A stretch of 64,000 nt of DNA from Streptomyces griseoflavus (GTDB lineage Bacteria > Actinomycetota > Actinomycetes > Streptomycetales > Streptomycetaceae): the NCBI RefSeq assembly GCF_014649995.1, contig NZ_BMUC01000011.1, forward strand, positions 169,916 through 233,915. The letters are read 5' to 3'. How positions within the stretch are numbered: position 1 is the first letter of the stretch; each line of letters starts with the position of its first letter. The notes beneath the pieces were generated by a model. It saw nothing but the letters and a program-made list of their open reading frames with translations. It did no database searches and was not told where the DNA came from. Positions 16,472-25,545 of this stretch are shown here, in pieces. A program made the position numbers and the translations under genes.

Positions 16472-16492
16472 GGCCGTACGGACCGTCCGGCC
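16472..16492. repeat. Near-palindrome just upstream of the nucleotidyltransferase gene
   Basis: A 21-bp imperfect palindrome with GGCCG/CGGCC ends and an ACGGACCGT core lies between the SigB-like promoter and the ribosome binding site, where it could serve as an operator or leader hairpin. Confidence 0.3.
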
Positions 16493-16508
16493 GGCGAAGG
16501 GAGTGGTC

Positions 16509-17204
16509 ATGACGGAGAACGGCGAGGACACCACGCTCGCCCGGCGCCCGGCGGTCCCGGACCTCCGTCTGGCCTCGGACGCCCCGGGTGAGGTGCCCCC
16601 GCTCGACGTGCGGGGTGAGGCGCCGTCCCCGGGGGAGGGCGAGGCACCGGAGCTGCCGCGCGACCGCAACCAGGCCATTCTGGAGGCGGCGAAGCAGGTC
16701 GGCGCGGTGCTGAAGCGGGGCGGGCACCTCTTCGCCCTGGCCGGCAGTGTCGCCGTCCGTGCCCACGGCGGCAGCGGGAACCTCCAGCACGACGTCGACT
16801 TCTGTGTCCGTCCGCAGGACGCCGAGGCGGTCGCCGCCACGCTCCGCGAGGCCGGGCTGACCGTCTACGCCCCGCCCGAGGACTGGCTGATCAAGGCCAC
16901 CTGTTTCGGCCAGGACGTGGACATCATCTTCGAGCTGGCGCACCGGCCCGTCTCCGCCGAGATGCTCGAACGGGCGCAGGAACTGCCGGTGGAGTCGGTC
17001 CGCATGCCGGTCCTGGCGCCCACCGATCTGCTGTCCGGCCTGGTGGCCGCCTTCTCGGAGCACCACTGCGACTTCGGCGCGGTCCTGCCCATCGCCCGTG
17101 CCCTGCGCGAGAAGGTCGACTGGGACCGGGTGAGGCGGGAGAGCGGCGACGAGCCGATGCCCGCGGCCTTCTTCTTCCTCCTGGAACGCCTGAACGTCAT
17201 CTGA
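16509..17204 (+). CDS. Nucleotidyltransferase-fold protein
   Basis: The 231-aa protein has a disordered N-terminal 55 residues, then a DNA polymerase beta-like nucleotidyltransferase domain: LAGSVAVRAHGG supplies the G-S motif and HDVDFCV the D-x-D metal site, followed by VDIIFELA with a third acidic residue. The family includes aminoglycoside- and toxin-type nucleotidyltransferases; the substrate here is unknown. AAGGGAG precedes ATG 16509. It is first of three genes read together behind a SigB-like promoter; the next starts 21 bp downstream. Confidence 0.82.
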   Translation: MTENGEDTTLARRPAVPDLRLASDAPGEVPPLDVRGEAPSPGEGEAPELPRDRNQAILEAAKQVGAVLKRGGHLFALAGSVAVRAHGGSGNLQHDVDFCVRPQDAEAVAATLREAGLTVYAPPEDWLIKATCFGQDVDIIFELAHRPVSAEMLERAQELPVESVRMPVLAPTDLLSGLVAAFSEHHCDFGAVLPIARALREKVDWDRVRRESGDEPMPAAFFFLLERLNVI

Positions 17205-17225
17205 ACGCCCCTGGAAGGAACACTG

Positions 17226-17513
17226 ATGAGCACCCACGACGCCGGTCCGGCGGCCGGCACGCACGCCGCGCGGAGCCCCGAGTACCGCGTCGCCCACCTC
17301 CAGGACCGGCTCGCCTCCGGCGAGCTCGGCGAACTGGGCGTGCGGACCGAGGTCCGCGGCGAGACCGTACTGGTGACGGGGACCGTCCCCTCGGCCCACT
17401 GCCGGGAGGAGGTCCTGAGCACGGTGCGGGAGGAACTGGCGGGCCTGGAAGTGCACTGCGACATCGTGGTCAGTGAGCCCTCCTCGCCCGACCACGCGGA
17501 GGAGCTGTCATGA
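17226..17513 (+). CDS. Small BON-like domain protein
   Basis: The 95-aa protein has a pattern of strand-helix-strand that resembles a BON domain: YRVAHLQDRLASG, GVRTEVRGETVLVTGTVPSAHCREEVLSTV, then LEVHCDIVVSE. BON domains bind membranes or other proteins, but the short length makes this tentative. GGAAGGA precedes the ATG, and the stop overlaps the start of the metallophosphoesterase gene (ATGA). Confidence 0.7.
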   Translation: MSTHDAGPAAGTHAARSPEYRVAHLQDRLASGELGELGVRTEVRGETVLVTGTVPSAHCREEVLSTVREELAGLEVHCDIVVSEPSSPDHAEELS

Positions 17514-18265
17514 TCCGGATCGCCGCCGTCGGGGACATCCACCTGAGCCCCGAGACGCGGGGCGTGCTCCGTCCCGCGTTCGACACCCTGCCCGAGTGCG
17601 CCGACCTGCTGCTGCTGGCCGGGGACCTCACCCGGCACGGCACCGTGGAGGAGGCCCGTGTGGTGGCCGACGAGATCCGCGGCCTGGGGGTGCCGGTGGT
17701 CGCCGTGCTCGGCAACCACGACCACCACGACGACCGTCAGGACGAGGTCACGGCCGTGCTGCGGGACGCCGGGGCCACGGTTCTGGAGGGCGAGTCGACG
17801 GTGGTGCCGGTGGGGGACGCGCGGGTCGGGGTGGCCGGCACCAAGGGCTTCGGCGGCGGTTTTGTCGGCGCCAGCGCCGGGGAGTTCGGCGAGCCGGTGA
17901 TGAAGGAGTTCGTGCGGGTCTCCCGGCGGTGCGCCGACGGCCTGCGGAGCGCGCTGGAGGACCTGGCCCGGCAGGACTGCGACGTGCGGATCGCGCTCAC
18001 CCACTACTCCCCCGTGCCGGAGACCCTGGCCGGGGAGCCGCTGGAGATCTATCCGTTCCTGGGCAGCTATCTGCTGGCCGAGGCCATCGACACGGCGGGC
18101 GCGGACCTCGCCGTGCACGGGCACGCGCACGCCGGCACCGAGCACGGCATGACCACGGGCGGGGTCAAGGTGCGCAACGTCGCGCAGCCGGTCATCGGCC
18201 GCGCCTTCCACGTCTACCACCTGCCGGTCCGCTCACGCGTCGGCGCGGAGGCGACGACCGCCTGA
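17510..18265 (+). CDS. Calcineurin-like metallophosphoesterase
   Basis: The 251-aa protein has all the metal-binding motifs of the family: GDIHLS (near residue 7), LAGDLTRHG, GNHDHHDD and the C-terminal HGHAHAGTEHG. It likely hydrolyses a phosphomonoester or phosphodiester with a two-metal centre. Its start overlaps the previous stop by 4 bp, so it is co-translated with the BON-like protein and probably works with the nucleotidyltransferase, for example making and breaking one nucleotide bond; that pairing is inference. Confidence 0.9.
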   Translation: MIRIAAVGDIHLSPETRGVLRPAFDTLPECADLLLLAGDLTRHGTVEEARVVADEIRGLGVPVVAVLGNHDHHDDRQDEVTAVLRDAGATVLEGESTVVPVGDARVGVAGTKGFGGGFVGASAGEFGEPVMKEFVRVSRRCADGLRSALEDLARQDCDVRIALTHYSPVPETLAGEPLEIYPFLGSYLLAEAIDTAGADLAVHGHAHAGTEHGMTTGGVKVRNVAQPVIGRAFHVYHLPVRSRVGAEATTA

Positions 18266-18314
18266 GGCTCCGCGCCGCCCCCGCGCCCGCCTCACCTCAC
18301 GGCGGCCGGTCCGG

Positions 18315-19118
18315 TCACCGCTTGACCGCGACACCGCAGACGGAGACGTCGGCCGTGTCGTCGTCGGCCCCGTCGGCGTCCGGGCGCCAGGCGGCCGTGG
18401 GCACGACCCCCGGCTCCACCGGTTCCAGCCCGGCGAAGAAGGAGGCGATCTTCTGGGGTGACCGCAGGTGGTAGGTGTTGGCCGACTGCCCGTTGTAGAC
18501 CTCGACCGCGGTGTTGAGCGCCGCGTTGGTGTCCGTACCGTCGCTCAGGGCCAGGTAGCTGCCCGGGGGGAGGGCCGACATCAGCGTGCTCACCAGGTCG
18601 GCGGGGCGCTCGGCGTCGGAGATCTGCCCCATGATGCCCAGCAGGGTCAGGGCGACCGGGCGGCTGAGGTCCAGGGTCTTCGCGGCTTCGGCGAGGATGC
18701 GTTCCGGGTCCCTGACGTCGGCGTCGACGTAGGCGCAGGCGCCCTCGGCGCTGCTGGTGAGCAGGGCCTGCGCGTGCACGAGGACGAGGGGGTCGTTGTC
18801 GACGTACACGATGCGGCTCTCCGGCGCGATGCGCTGGGCCAGTTCGTGCGTGTTGTCGGCGGTGGGCAGTCCGGTGCCGATGTCGAGGAACTGGCGGACG
18901 CCGGCCTCGCCCGCCAGGAACCGCACGGCGCGCGCGAGGAACCTCCGCTGCAGCCGCGCGACGGCGGCGAACTCGGGGAACGTCCGCAGGATGACCTCAC
19001 CGGCCTCGCTGTCGACGGGGTAGTTGTCCTTGCCTCCCAGCAGGTAGTTCCAGACACGGGCGGAATGCGGGCGATCGGTCTGCAGCCTGGCCCTGACTTC
19101 TTCACTCGGGTGAGTCAT
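18315..19118 (-). CDS. SAM-dependent methyltransferase of the Streptomyces-expanded family
   Basis: The 267-aa protein has the signature of the Methyltransf_19 (formerly DUF574) family that is greatly expanded in Streptomyces: ARVWNYLLGGKDNYPVD near the N-terminus, FLDIGTGLPTADNTHELA as SAM loop, VYVDNDPLVLVHAQALL, and LLGIMGQISD. Substrates of this family are mostly unknown. The start MTHPSEEV at 19118 matches family beginnings but has no clear ribosome binding site. Confidence 0.9.
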   Translation of the reverse strand: MTHPSEEVRARLQTDRPHSARVWNYLLGGKDNYPVDSEAGEVILRTFPEFAAVARLQRRFLARAVRFLAGEAGVRQFLDIGTGLPTADNTHELAQRIAPESRIVYVDNDPLVLVHAQALLTSSAEGACAYVDADVRDPERILAEAAKTLDLSRPVALTLLGIMGQISDAERPADLVSTLMSALPPGSYLALSDGTDTNAALNTAVEVYNGQSANTYHLRSPQKIASFFAGLEPVEPGVVPTAAWRPDADGADDDTADVSVCGVAVKR

Positions 19119-19378
19119 GGGGAAAGCTTCACACAGAGCTGCGCCCCCTCGGACCAACTACCCCGGCACCGGCACGACTTCACGCGGACCGAAGACCGTC
19201 GCCGGGCCCGTTTCCCCGGTACGCCTTTCGCCTGAACCGCCCGCACGCCATACCCCTTATGAGCATTTTGTCTGCTTACCATGCAGGCTCCGCGCCCCCG
19301 GGCTCACCCCCGTACGCCCGGACCCGGCGGCCCGCGCCCGTCGGTTCGATCCGCCTGACCCGTAGGAGAGGACCCCAG

Positions 19379-21040
19379 ATGGCGCTGTCGGGCCGCCCCG
19401 GACCATCGTCCGCGCTCGCCTCCACCCCGCACGACGCCGAACTGCGCACCGCGGCACGCCATCTGGCCCGCCGCCGCTTCCTGACCGCGGGCGCGGCCGC
19501 CGCCCTCGCCTTCACCACCCAGCTCCCCGCGCGCGGCGCCTTCGCCGCGTCCCGGCTCGACGCGGCCCGGATCTCCGAGGACCCCTTCACCCTCGGCGTC
19601 GCCTCCGGGGATCCGCTGCCCGACTCGGTGCTCATCTGGACCCGGCTCGCCCCCGCTCCGTTCGAACCCGACGGGGGTCTGGGACAGCAGCGGGTCGAGG
19701 TCTCCTGGGAAGTGGCCCTCGACGAGTCCTTCGTCCTGGTGGTGCGGAGCGGAACCGCCCTCGCCTACCCGGAGTACGCCCACAGCGTGCGCGTCGACGT
19801 GAAGGGACTGCAACCGGGCAGCCACTACTTCTACCGCTTCCGCACGGGCACCTGGATCAGCCCGGCCGGCCGTACCCGTACCGCTCCCCCGGCCGGCAGC
19901 GACACCGCGAGCCTGCGGCTGGCGGCGGTCGCCTGCCAGGCGTACCACCACGGCTACTACACCGTGCACGGCCATCTGGCGCGGGAGGACGTCGACGTGG
20001 TCTTCCACCTCGGCGACTACCTGTACGAGTACGCCGTCGACTCCGCCGGCGGGGCCCGCGGCTACACCGACGTCGTGCTGCCGTCCGTGTTCAACCGCGA
20101 GACGACCACCCTCGCGGACTACCGGATGCGGTACGCGCTCTACAAGAGCGACCCCGACCTGCGCGCCGTGCACGCCGCCCACCCGTTCGTGGTCACCTGG
20201 GACGATCACGAGACGGAGAACAACTACGCGGCCGGCATCGACGAGAACGGCAGCGACCCGGCCCAGTTCCTGATCCGCCGGGCCGCCGCCTACCGCGCCT
20301 ACTGGGAGAACCAGCCGCTGCGCGCCGACCAGCTGCCCCACGGCCCCGACGCCCAGCTGTTCCGCCGGCTTGACTGGGGCACGCTCGCCCAGTTCGACAT
20401 CCTCGACACCCGCCAGTACCGCTCCGACCAGGCCTACGGCGACACCCTGCACGTCCCCGGACCGGAGTCGGACGACCCCGCGCGCAGCCTCACCGGGGAC
20501 GCCCAGGAGCGGTGGCTGATCGACGGGTGGGCGAACTCCACCGCGCTGTGGAACGTGATGCCCCAGCAGGTCACCTTCTCTCAGCGCAGGATGGACCTGG
20601 GCGCCGACGCCCGGATGTCCATGGACGCCTGGGACGGATACCGCGCCAACCGGGGCCGGCTCGTCGCGGGCGCGAAGGCGGCCGGTGCCGACAACTGGCT
20701 GGTCCTCACCGGCGACGTCCATGTCGCGTACGCCTTCGACATCAAGGACGACTTCGACGACCCCGGCTCCCCCACCCTGGGCACCGAGCTGACCTGCACC
20801 TCCGTCGCCAGCGGCATGGACGGGGCGGAGCACCCGGCCAACTGGGACACCTACATGCGGGCCAACGGGCACCTGCGGTTCTACGACGGCCGGCGCGGCT
20901 ACCTCCGCGTCGAGCTGGGCCGGAAGAACGCCCGCGCGGACTTCCGGATCGTCCCGGCGGTGACGACCCCGGGCGCGCCCGTCTCGACGGCCGCCTCCTT
21001 CGTCACGGAGGTGGGCTCGCCCGGCCTCACTCCCGTGTGA
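19379..21040 (+). CDS. phoD: PhoD-like alkaline phosphatase, Tat-exported
   Basis: The 553-aa protein has a twin-arginine-type signal (ARRRFLTAGAAAALAF about residues 34-50) and the PhoD fold: an N-terminal Fn3-like domain (FTLGVASGDPLPDSVLIWTRLAP), then metal-binding motifs FHLGDYLYEY, VTWDDHETENNY, FDILDTRQYRSD and LTGDVHVAY. It should release phosphate from phosphomonoesters or diesters outside the cell. TAGGAGAGGA precedes ATG 19379. A possible degenerate pair of 11-bp PHO-box-like units at 19301-19322 is too weak to call. Confidence 0.93.
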   Translation: MALSGRPGPSSALASTPHDAELRTAARHLARRRFLTAGAAAALAFTTQLPARGAFAASRLDAARISEDPFTLGVASGDPLPDSVLIWTRLAPAPFEPDGGLGQQRVEVSWEVALDESFVLVVRSGTALAYPEYAHSVRVDVKGLQPGSHYFYRFRTGTWISPAGRTRTAPPAGSDTASLRLAAVACQAYHHGYYTVHGHLAREDVDVVFHLGDYLYEYAVDSAGGARGYTDVVLPSVFNRETTTLADYRMRYALYKSDPDLRAVHAAHPFVVTWDDHETENNYAAGIDENGSDPAQFLIRRAAAYRAYWENQPLRADQLPHGPDAQLFRRLDWGTLAQFDILDTRQYRSDQAYGDTLHVPGPESDDPARSLTGDAQERWLIDGWANSTALWNVMPQQVTFSQRRMDLGADARMSMDAWDGYRANRGRLVAGAKAAGADNWLVLTGDVHVAYAFDIKDDFDDPGSPTLGTELTCTSVASGMDGAEHPANWDTYMRANGHLRFYDGRRGYLRVELGRKNARADFRIVPAVTTPGAPVSTAASFVTEVGSPGLTPV

Positions 21041-21201
21041 CCCGTCCGGGTGCCTGACGTCGCACATCCGTACTGCACTTGGCGTCCGTTCGTGTCTCCA
21101 AAGCGTCAACCCCGGCGTGTTGCGACATCGCCCCGGGCGCGCCGGGAAAGGCCTAAGTCTCCTCGGCGGCTTCGCCGCCCCGATCGAAGGAGACGTACCG
21201 A

Positions 21202-22572
21202 ATGCTCCCCAGTCACGTCCGGGCCGTGCGCCACTCGGCCCTCACGGCACTCAGCGCACTCGTCCTCGCCGGACTCCCCTCCGTCGCGGCGGCCGATCCC
21301 GTACCCGCGGCGGGCCCGGTGCCCAGCGCGGCCCAGACCCTCGGCGCGGACCGGGCCTCGCCCCACCTGCTCAGCGCCCTCCAGCGCGACCTGGGCCTGG
21401 AGCCGCAGCAGGCGTCCGAGCGGCTGGTCAACGAGGCGGAGGCGGGGACCCGCGCGGGCCGGCTGCGGATCGCCCTGGGCGAGCGGTTCGCCGGTGCCTG
21501 GGTGAGCGGCGACACCTCCGGTCAGCTGACGGTCGCGAGCACCGGCACCGACGACGTGGCGGCCATCGAGGCCGAGGGCGCCAAGGCCAGGGTGGTGCAG
21601 CGGACACTCGCCGAACTCGGGGCGGCCAAGAAGAAGCTGGACGCGGCGGCCACCCGCGTCGACACGCACGACACGCCCGTCTGGTACGTCGACGTGACGA
21701 AGAACCGGATCGTGCTGGAGGCGGCCAGTCAGGCGGCCGGCACCGCGTTCGTCGAGGCCGCGGGGCTCCAGGCGGAGGACGTCGGCGTCCGTATGACGTC
21801 GGTGCGGCCGCGGCTGCTGCAGGACATCACCGGCGGCGACGCCTTCTACATCGACGACTCCGCGCGCTGCTCCGTCGGGTTCTCCGTCACCGAGGGCCAA
21901 CAACCGGGTTTCGTCACCGCCGGGCACTGCGGCAGGGCGGGCGCGACGACCACCGGGTACGACCGCACCGCGCAGGGCACCTTCCAGGCCTCCACGTTCC
22001 CCGGCAAGGACATGGCGTGGGTGGCCACGAACGACCAGTGGACGCCGACGCCCGATGTGAAGGCGCAGGACGGCCAGGAGGTGCAGGTCACCGGTTCGGC
22101 GCAGGCGCTCGTCGGGGCGTCGGTGTGCCGTTCCGGCTCGACCACGGGATGGCACTGCGGAACCGTCCAGCAGCACGACACGAGCGTCAGCTACGCCGAG
22201 GGCAGAGTCGACGGGCTGACCCGGACGACGGTGTGCGCGGAGCCGGGGGACTCGGGCGGGCCGTTCGTGGCGGGTGCGCAGGCGCAGGGGGTCACCTCAG
22301 GCGGTTCCGGTGACTGCACCGCCGGCGGCACGACGTTCTACCAGCCGGTCAACCCGATCCTGAACGACTTCGGGCTCACCCTGACCACATCGGCCGCGCA
22401 GACGACGCCGGACCAGCAGGAGAGCGGCGCGCAGGCGTGGACCGCCGGCCGGGTCTACGAGGCGGGTGCGACCGTGACGCGGGACGGAGTGACGTACCGG
22501 TGTCTGCAGGAGCACCAGGCACAGGGCGCCTGGGCGCCCGCCGGCACCCCGGCGCTGTGGCAGCGGGTGTGA
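21202..22572 (+). CDS. Streptogrisin-like S1 protease with carbohydrate-binding tail
   Basis: The 456-aa preproprotein has a signal peptide (about residues 1-31), a propeptide of about 180 residues of the alpha-lytic-protease type (inhibitor/chaperone), and an S1E protease domain: His in TAGHCG, Asp in KDMAW and Ser in GDSGGP. The last ~45 residues (WTAGRVYEAGATVTRDGVTYRCLQ, WAPAG) form a CBM5/12 chitin-binding-like module, the layout of streptogrisin C. GAAGGAG precedes the ATG, and a GGCGGC/GCCGCC hairpin (21165-21179) sits in the leader. Confidence 0.94.
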   Translation: MLPSHVRAVRHSALTALSALVLAGLPSVAAADPVPAAGPVPSAAQTLGADRASPHLLSALQRDLGLEPQQASERLVNEAEAGTRAGRLRIALGERFAGAWVSGDTSGQLTVASTGTDDVAAIEAEGAKARVVQRTLAELGAAKKKLDAAATRVDTHDTPVWYVDVTKNRIVLEAASQAAGTAFVEAAGLQAEDVGVRMTSVRPRLLQDITGGDAFYIDDSARCSVGFSVTEGQQPGFVTAGHCGRAGATTTGYDRTAQGTFQASTFPGKDMAWVATNDQWTPTPDVKAQDGQEVQVTGSAQALVGASVCRSGSTTGWHCGTVQQHDTSVSYAEGRVDGLTRTTVCAEPGDSGGPFVAGAQAQGVTSGGSGDCTAGGTTFYQPVNPILNDFGLTLTTSAAQTTPDQQESGAQAWTAGRVYEAGATVTRDGVTYRCLQEHQAQGAWAPAGTPALWQRV

Positions 22573-22581
22573 CGGGATGAG

Positions 22582-22630
22582 ACGCCGGTGCGCCGGCCGC
22601 GGCCCCGGGCCGTGGCCGGCGCACCGGCGT
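22582..22630. terminator. Strong bidirectional terminator
   Basis: A perfect 17-bp inverted repeat (22582-22598 with 22614-22630), extendable towards the centre, separates the protease gene from the convergent peptide operon. It ends 8 bp from the stop codon of the serine hydrolase gene. Confidence 0.8.
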
Positions 22631-22637
22631 GTGTGCC

Positions 22638-23639
22638 CTACTCCTCGGCCAGCAGGGCGTACGCCGTGGCGAGGAAGGGGTCGTGAGGGCGGAAGCGACG
22701 GGTGCAGACCGCGGCCAGGGCGGTGCCCGTACCGGGCCGGAAGCCGAGGAAGGTCTGCTGGCCGAGGGTCGCCCCGCTGTGGAAGTAGAGGGGCCCGCCG
22801 TCCGTGGGGTGCCGGAACCAGGCGACGGTGTGCACGTGCCGGTGCCCGAGCCCGCGCCGGAGCACGGGGGTGCGCACGGCGTGCAGCGCGCCGGCCAGTG
22901 GGGGGCACCGGGCGGGGTCGAGGTGTGCCTCGAGGAAGGTGAGCAGGTCGTGCGGGGTGGCCCGGACGGCGCCGGCCGCCTGGAAGCCGCCCGCGTCGAA
23001 GGCGGGCACCGCGGTGCCGTCCTTGCCGTGTCCGGTGGCGTCGACACCCGCGGCGGTGTCCGCCCGCAGTGCGGTGTGCCGCAGCCCGAGGGGCCCCAGC
23101 AGCCGGCCGGGGACCAGGTCCTGCCACGGGGTGCCGGTGGCGGCGGCCAGGGCGTGGCCGAGCACGGCGACGCCGAAGTTGGAGTAGCGCCAGCGGGTGC
23201 CGGGCCGGTGGCGGGGGCGGTGGCGCAGGAAGGCGCCGGTGACGCGGGCGTCGTCGAAGCGTGCGTAGGGGTTGCTGCGCCAGGCGGGCAGGGCGCGCGG
23301 GTAGAAGCCCGCAGGGAGCGCGGGCAGTGCGGCGGTGTGGGTGACGAGGTGGGCGAGGGTGACCGGGGCGGGGCCGGGCGGGCGGCCGGTGTCGAGGAGG
23401 GGGGCGGCGGGCTCGCCCCCGGAGAGCCGGCCTTCGTCCACCAGTGCGGCCAGCAGCAGCCCGGTGAACGTCTTGGTCGCCGAGCCCGTCTCGTAGCGCA
23501 GGGTGTCGCGGGGGCGGGGCGGGGGCGGGGCGGTCCCGCCGGTGCGTACGGTGCGGTGGCCGTGGCGGGAGAGGGCGAAGACGACATCGGGCGCGTCGGA
23601 CGCGGCGACGGCCGCGTCGAGCCGGGACGCCGTCGTCAC
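22638..23639 (-). CDS. Serine hydrolase, beta-lactamase (class C) family
   Basis: The 333-aa protein has the three motifs of penicillin-recognising serine enzymes: S53-A-T-K56, Y152-S-N154 and H287-S-G289. No signal peptide is seen, so it acts in the cytosol, like many such esterases or peptidases. The GTG start overlaps the TGA of the previous gene. As last gene of the peptide operon it could be a D-peptidase or esterase that matures or inactivates the product; this is inference. Family members also include plain esterases unrelated to peptides. Confidence 0.88.
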   Translation of the reverse strand: MTTASRLDAAVAASDAPDVVFALSRHGHRTVRTGGTAPPPPRPRDTLRYETGSATKTFTGLLLAALVDEGRLSGGEPAAPLLDTGRPPGPAPVTLAHLVTHTAALPALPAGFYPRALPAWRSNPYARFDDARVTGAFLRHRPRHRPGTRWRYSNFGVAVLGHALAAATGTPWQDLVPGRLLGPLGLRHTALRADTAAGVDATGHGKDGTAVPAFDAGGFQAAGAVRATPHDLLTFLEAHLDPARCPPLAGALHAVRTPVLRRGLGHRHVHTVAWFRHPTDGGPLYFHSGATLGQQTFLGFRPGTGTALAAVCTRRFRPHDPFLATAYALLAEE

Positions 23640-24553
23640 GACGCCCGGGCCAGGTCGGTGAGGGCGCGGGAGGTGGCCAGGACGGAGGCGAAGGCGGCGA
23701 CCAGCGTGGAGTGGTAGACGACGTCGAAGACGGTCTCCTCGTCGCCCTCGGGCATGCCGCGGACCGCGGGCATGGCGCCGTCCGGCTGCTGAGCGGCGGC
23801 GAAGGCCGTCCAGGCGGGCTCGTCCAGGGTGGGGCGGGGCAGACAGGCGTCGACCACGAGGAGTTCGCCGAGCAGGTCCCAGCGTCGCAGGTCCAGCCAG
23901 TCGTCGATCCACGCCGGCAGCCAGGTGGCGAGGTAGCCGGCGATGTCCTCGGGCAGGCCGCCGGGGTTCTCTCCCCAGTCGGTCAGGTGGAAGACGCAGT
24001 GGGTGATGTCGTAGGCGATGTGGCCCTCGACGGTCCAGGGTTCGGGGGTGCGGGCCAGCCAGGTGGCCCGCAGGGCCTCGGGCTCCGGGGGGCGGGGAGT
24101 GAGCCCGAAGCGGCGCTCGAACGCGGAGAGGCCGAGCCGCCGGGTGGCGGTGGTCTCGAAGGCGGCCCGGCTGTCGAGCCGGTGGTTCAGTACGGCGGCG
24201 CGTTCCACTTCGGGTTGGCTGTACCCGAGTTCGCGGAAGGGGAGGTACACCTCGAACGGGATGGGCGAGGCGGGTTCCATCCGCTGCCCGCGCACCAGCA
24301 TGGTGCCGCCGTCCAGGGTGTCGCGCCAGACGTGGTCGAGGAGTTTGCGGGCCAGCTCCGCCTGGCGGGAGCCGGCGACGCCCTCGCGGAACAGCACCTT
24401 GCAGACCAGGGCGAGTTCGCCGACGGGCTTGAAGCGTTCCAGGAAGCCCACTTCCGGGTCCGCGTCGGGTTCCAGCCGGAAGCCGTCGCGGTGGGCCCAG
24501 AGCCATTCCAGGGCGCCGGCTCCGACGGTGTGGATCAGGCGGGTCTCGGTCAT
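23636..24553 (-). CDS. Uncharacterised protein, paralogue B of the peptide operon (DUF6895-like)
   Basis: The 305-aa protein is clearly related to its neighbour at 24550-25545: both share an N-terminal LEWLWAHRDGF/LAWVDTHRTGF helix, VGELALVC/LGELAQVC, a P-x-E-V-Y segment, and the block TH-x-VFHLTDWG followed by GGLP and a conserved Y-H-S-T-L near the end. It is mainly helical with many W and H. I believe databases hold this as DUF6895, but that is from memory. H, D and E in the central block could form a metal or active site. Start ATG and previous TGA overlap (ATGA). Confidence 0.85.
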   Translation of the reverse strand: MTETRLIHTVGAGALEWLWAHRDGFRLEPDADPEVGFLERFKPVGELALVCKVLFREGVAGSRQAELARKLLDHVWRDTLDGGTMLVRGQRMEPASPIPFEVYLPFRELGYSQPEVERAAVLNHRLDSRAAFETTATRRLGLSAFERRFGLTPRPPEPEALRATWLARTPEPWTVEGHIAYDITHCVFHLTDWGENPGGLPEDIAGYLATWLPAWIDDWLDLRRWDLLGELLVVDACLPRPTLDEPAWTAFAAAQQPDGAMPAVRGMPEGDEETVFDVVYHSTLVAAFASVLATSRALTDLARAS

Positions 24554-25545
24554 GCGGGCGCTCCTCGTCCGCCGTGCCGCGCGCCGGTGCCGGCGGGTGC
24601 GGCGGCGGGGCGGGCACTGGTCAGTACGGCCGCGAAGGCGGCCATCAGGGTGGAGTGGTAGTGGCGGAGGAAGTACCGCTCGCCGTCGAGGCGTTCGGCG
24701 GCGCCACCGGACTCCTCCGGCGGTGGGTCGCGTTCCTCCACGGGGAGTTCGCCGGCCGGGCGCTGTGCCGTGCGGAGCACCTGCCAGGCGTCGAGCGGCA
24801 GCGGGTCGCCGGCCGGGCGGGCCACGACCGCGGCCACGGCGAGCAGTTCGGCGCTCAGGTCCCACATCCGGGCTTCCAGACAGGTGTCGAGCCAGGGCGG
24901 CAGCCAGTCGGCCAGGTAGGCGGCGAGAACGGGCGGCAGGCCCCCGGCCTCGCGGCCCCAGTCGGTGAGGTGGAAGACCACATGGGTGAGGGCGTATCCG
25001 GCGTCGCGTCCGAAGGTCCACGGCTCGGGCAGCCCGCCGAGCCAGGTCGCCGGCGGCCCGGGCGGTGCCGGGGAGGGCCGTCGGATGCCGCAGCATTCCT
25101 CGGCGCGCAGGACGCCGAGGCGCCGGGTGGGGTCCTGTTCGGTGAGCCGCCAGCCGCGGGTGCGTGCGACCACGGCGGCCGCCTCCTCGAAGGCGCGGTT
25201 TTGGAACCCGGCCGACGCCAGGGCCGCGTACACCTCCAGCGGGTAGGTCGCGAACGGCTCCAGCCGTTGCAGCCGCAGGAGCAGCTCGCCCTCCTCCGTC
25301 TCCCGCCAGGCGAGGTCCAGAAGGGAACGGGCGCGCGCGTGCAGGGGGTCGGAGGGGTCGGTGCGACGGGACACGGTCGCGCAGACCTGGGCCAGTTCAC
25401 CGAGGGGCTTCCAGCTTCTGTCGACCTCGCCGTCCACCGCCAGGGCGTCCTCGCCGAGCGTGAAGCCGGTGCGGTGGGTGTCCACCCAGGCCAGCGCGTC
25501 CTCGGCGGTCCGCCGGACGTCCCGGACGTCGTCCGGCGCGGTCAC
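24550..25545 (-). CDS. Uncharacterised protein, paralogue A of the peptide operon (DUF6895-like)
   Basis: The 331-aa protein is the first of two adjacent paralogues. Landmarks are LGELAQVCATVSRR, RLEPFATYPLEVYAAL, YALTHVVFHLTDWGREAGGLP, a C-E-A-R-M-W-D-L-S-A-E-L-L segment and the terminal RHYHSTLMAAFAAV. It differs from paralogue B by a Pro-rich insertion near residue 155 and a C-terminal tail. No known catalytic motif is recognised. The GTG start overlaps the upstream TGA (GTGA), indicating co-translation with the 230-aa protein; two related copies suggest a heterodimer or two successive steps. Confidence 0.85.
   Translation of the reverse strand: MTAPDDVRDVRRTAEDALAWVDTHRTGFTLGEDALAVDGEVDRSWKPLGELAQVCATVSRRTDPSDPLHARARSLLDLAWRETEEGELLLRLQRLEPFATYPLEVYAALASAGFQNRAFEEAAAVVARTRGWRLTEQDPTRRLGVLRAEECCGIRRPSPAPPGPPATWLGGLPEPWTFGRDAGYALTHVVFHLTDWGREAGGLPPVLAAYLADWLPPWLDTCLEARMWDLSAELLAVAAVVARPAGDPLPLDAWQVLRTAQRPAGELPVEERDPPPEESGGAAERLDGERYFLRHYHSTLMAAFAAVLTSARPAAAPAGTGARHGGRGAPA

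Noticed and set aside
19301-19322. Two 11-bp PHO-box-like units upstream of the phoD-like gene
   Set aside because: Only about half the positions of each unit match the known box, which is expected by chance in this sequence.
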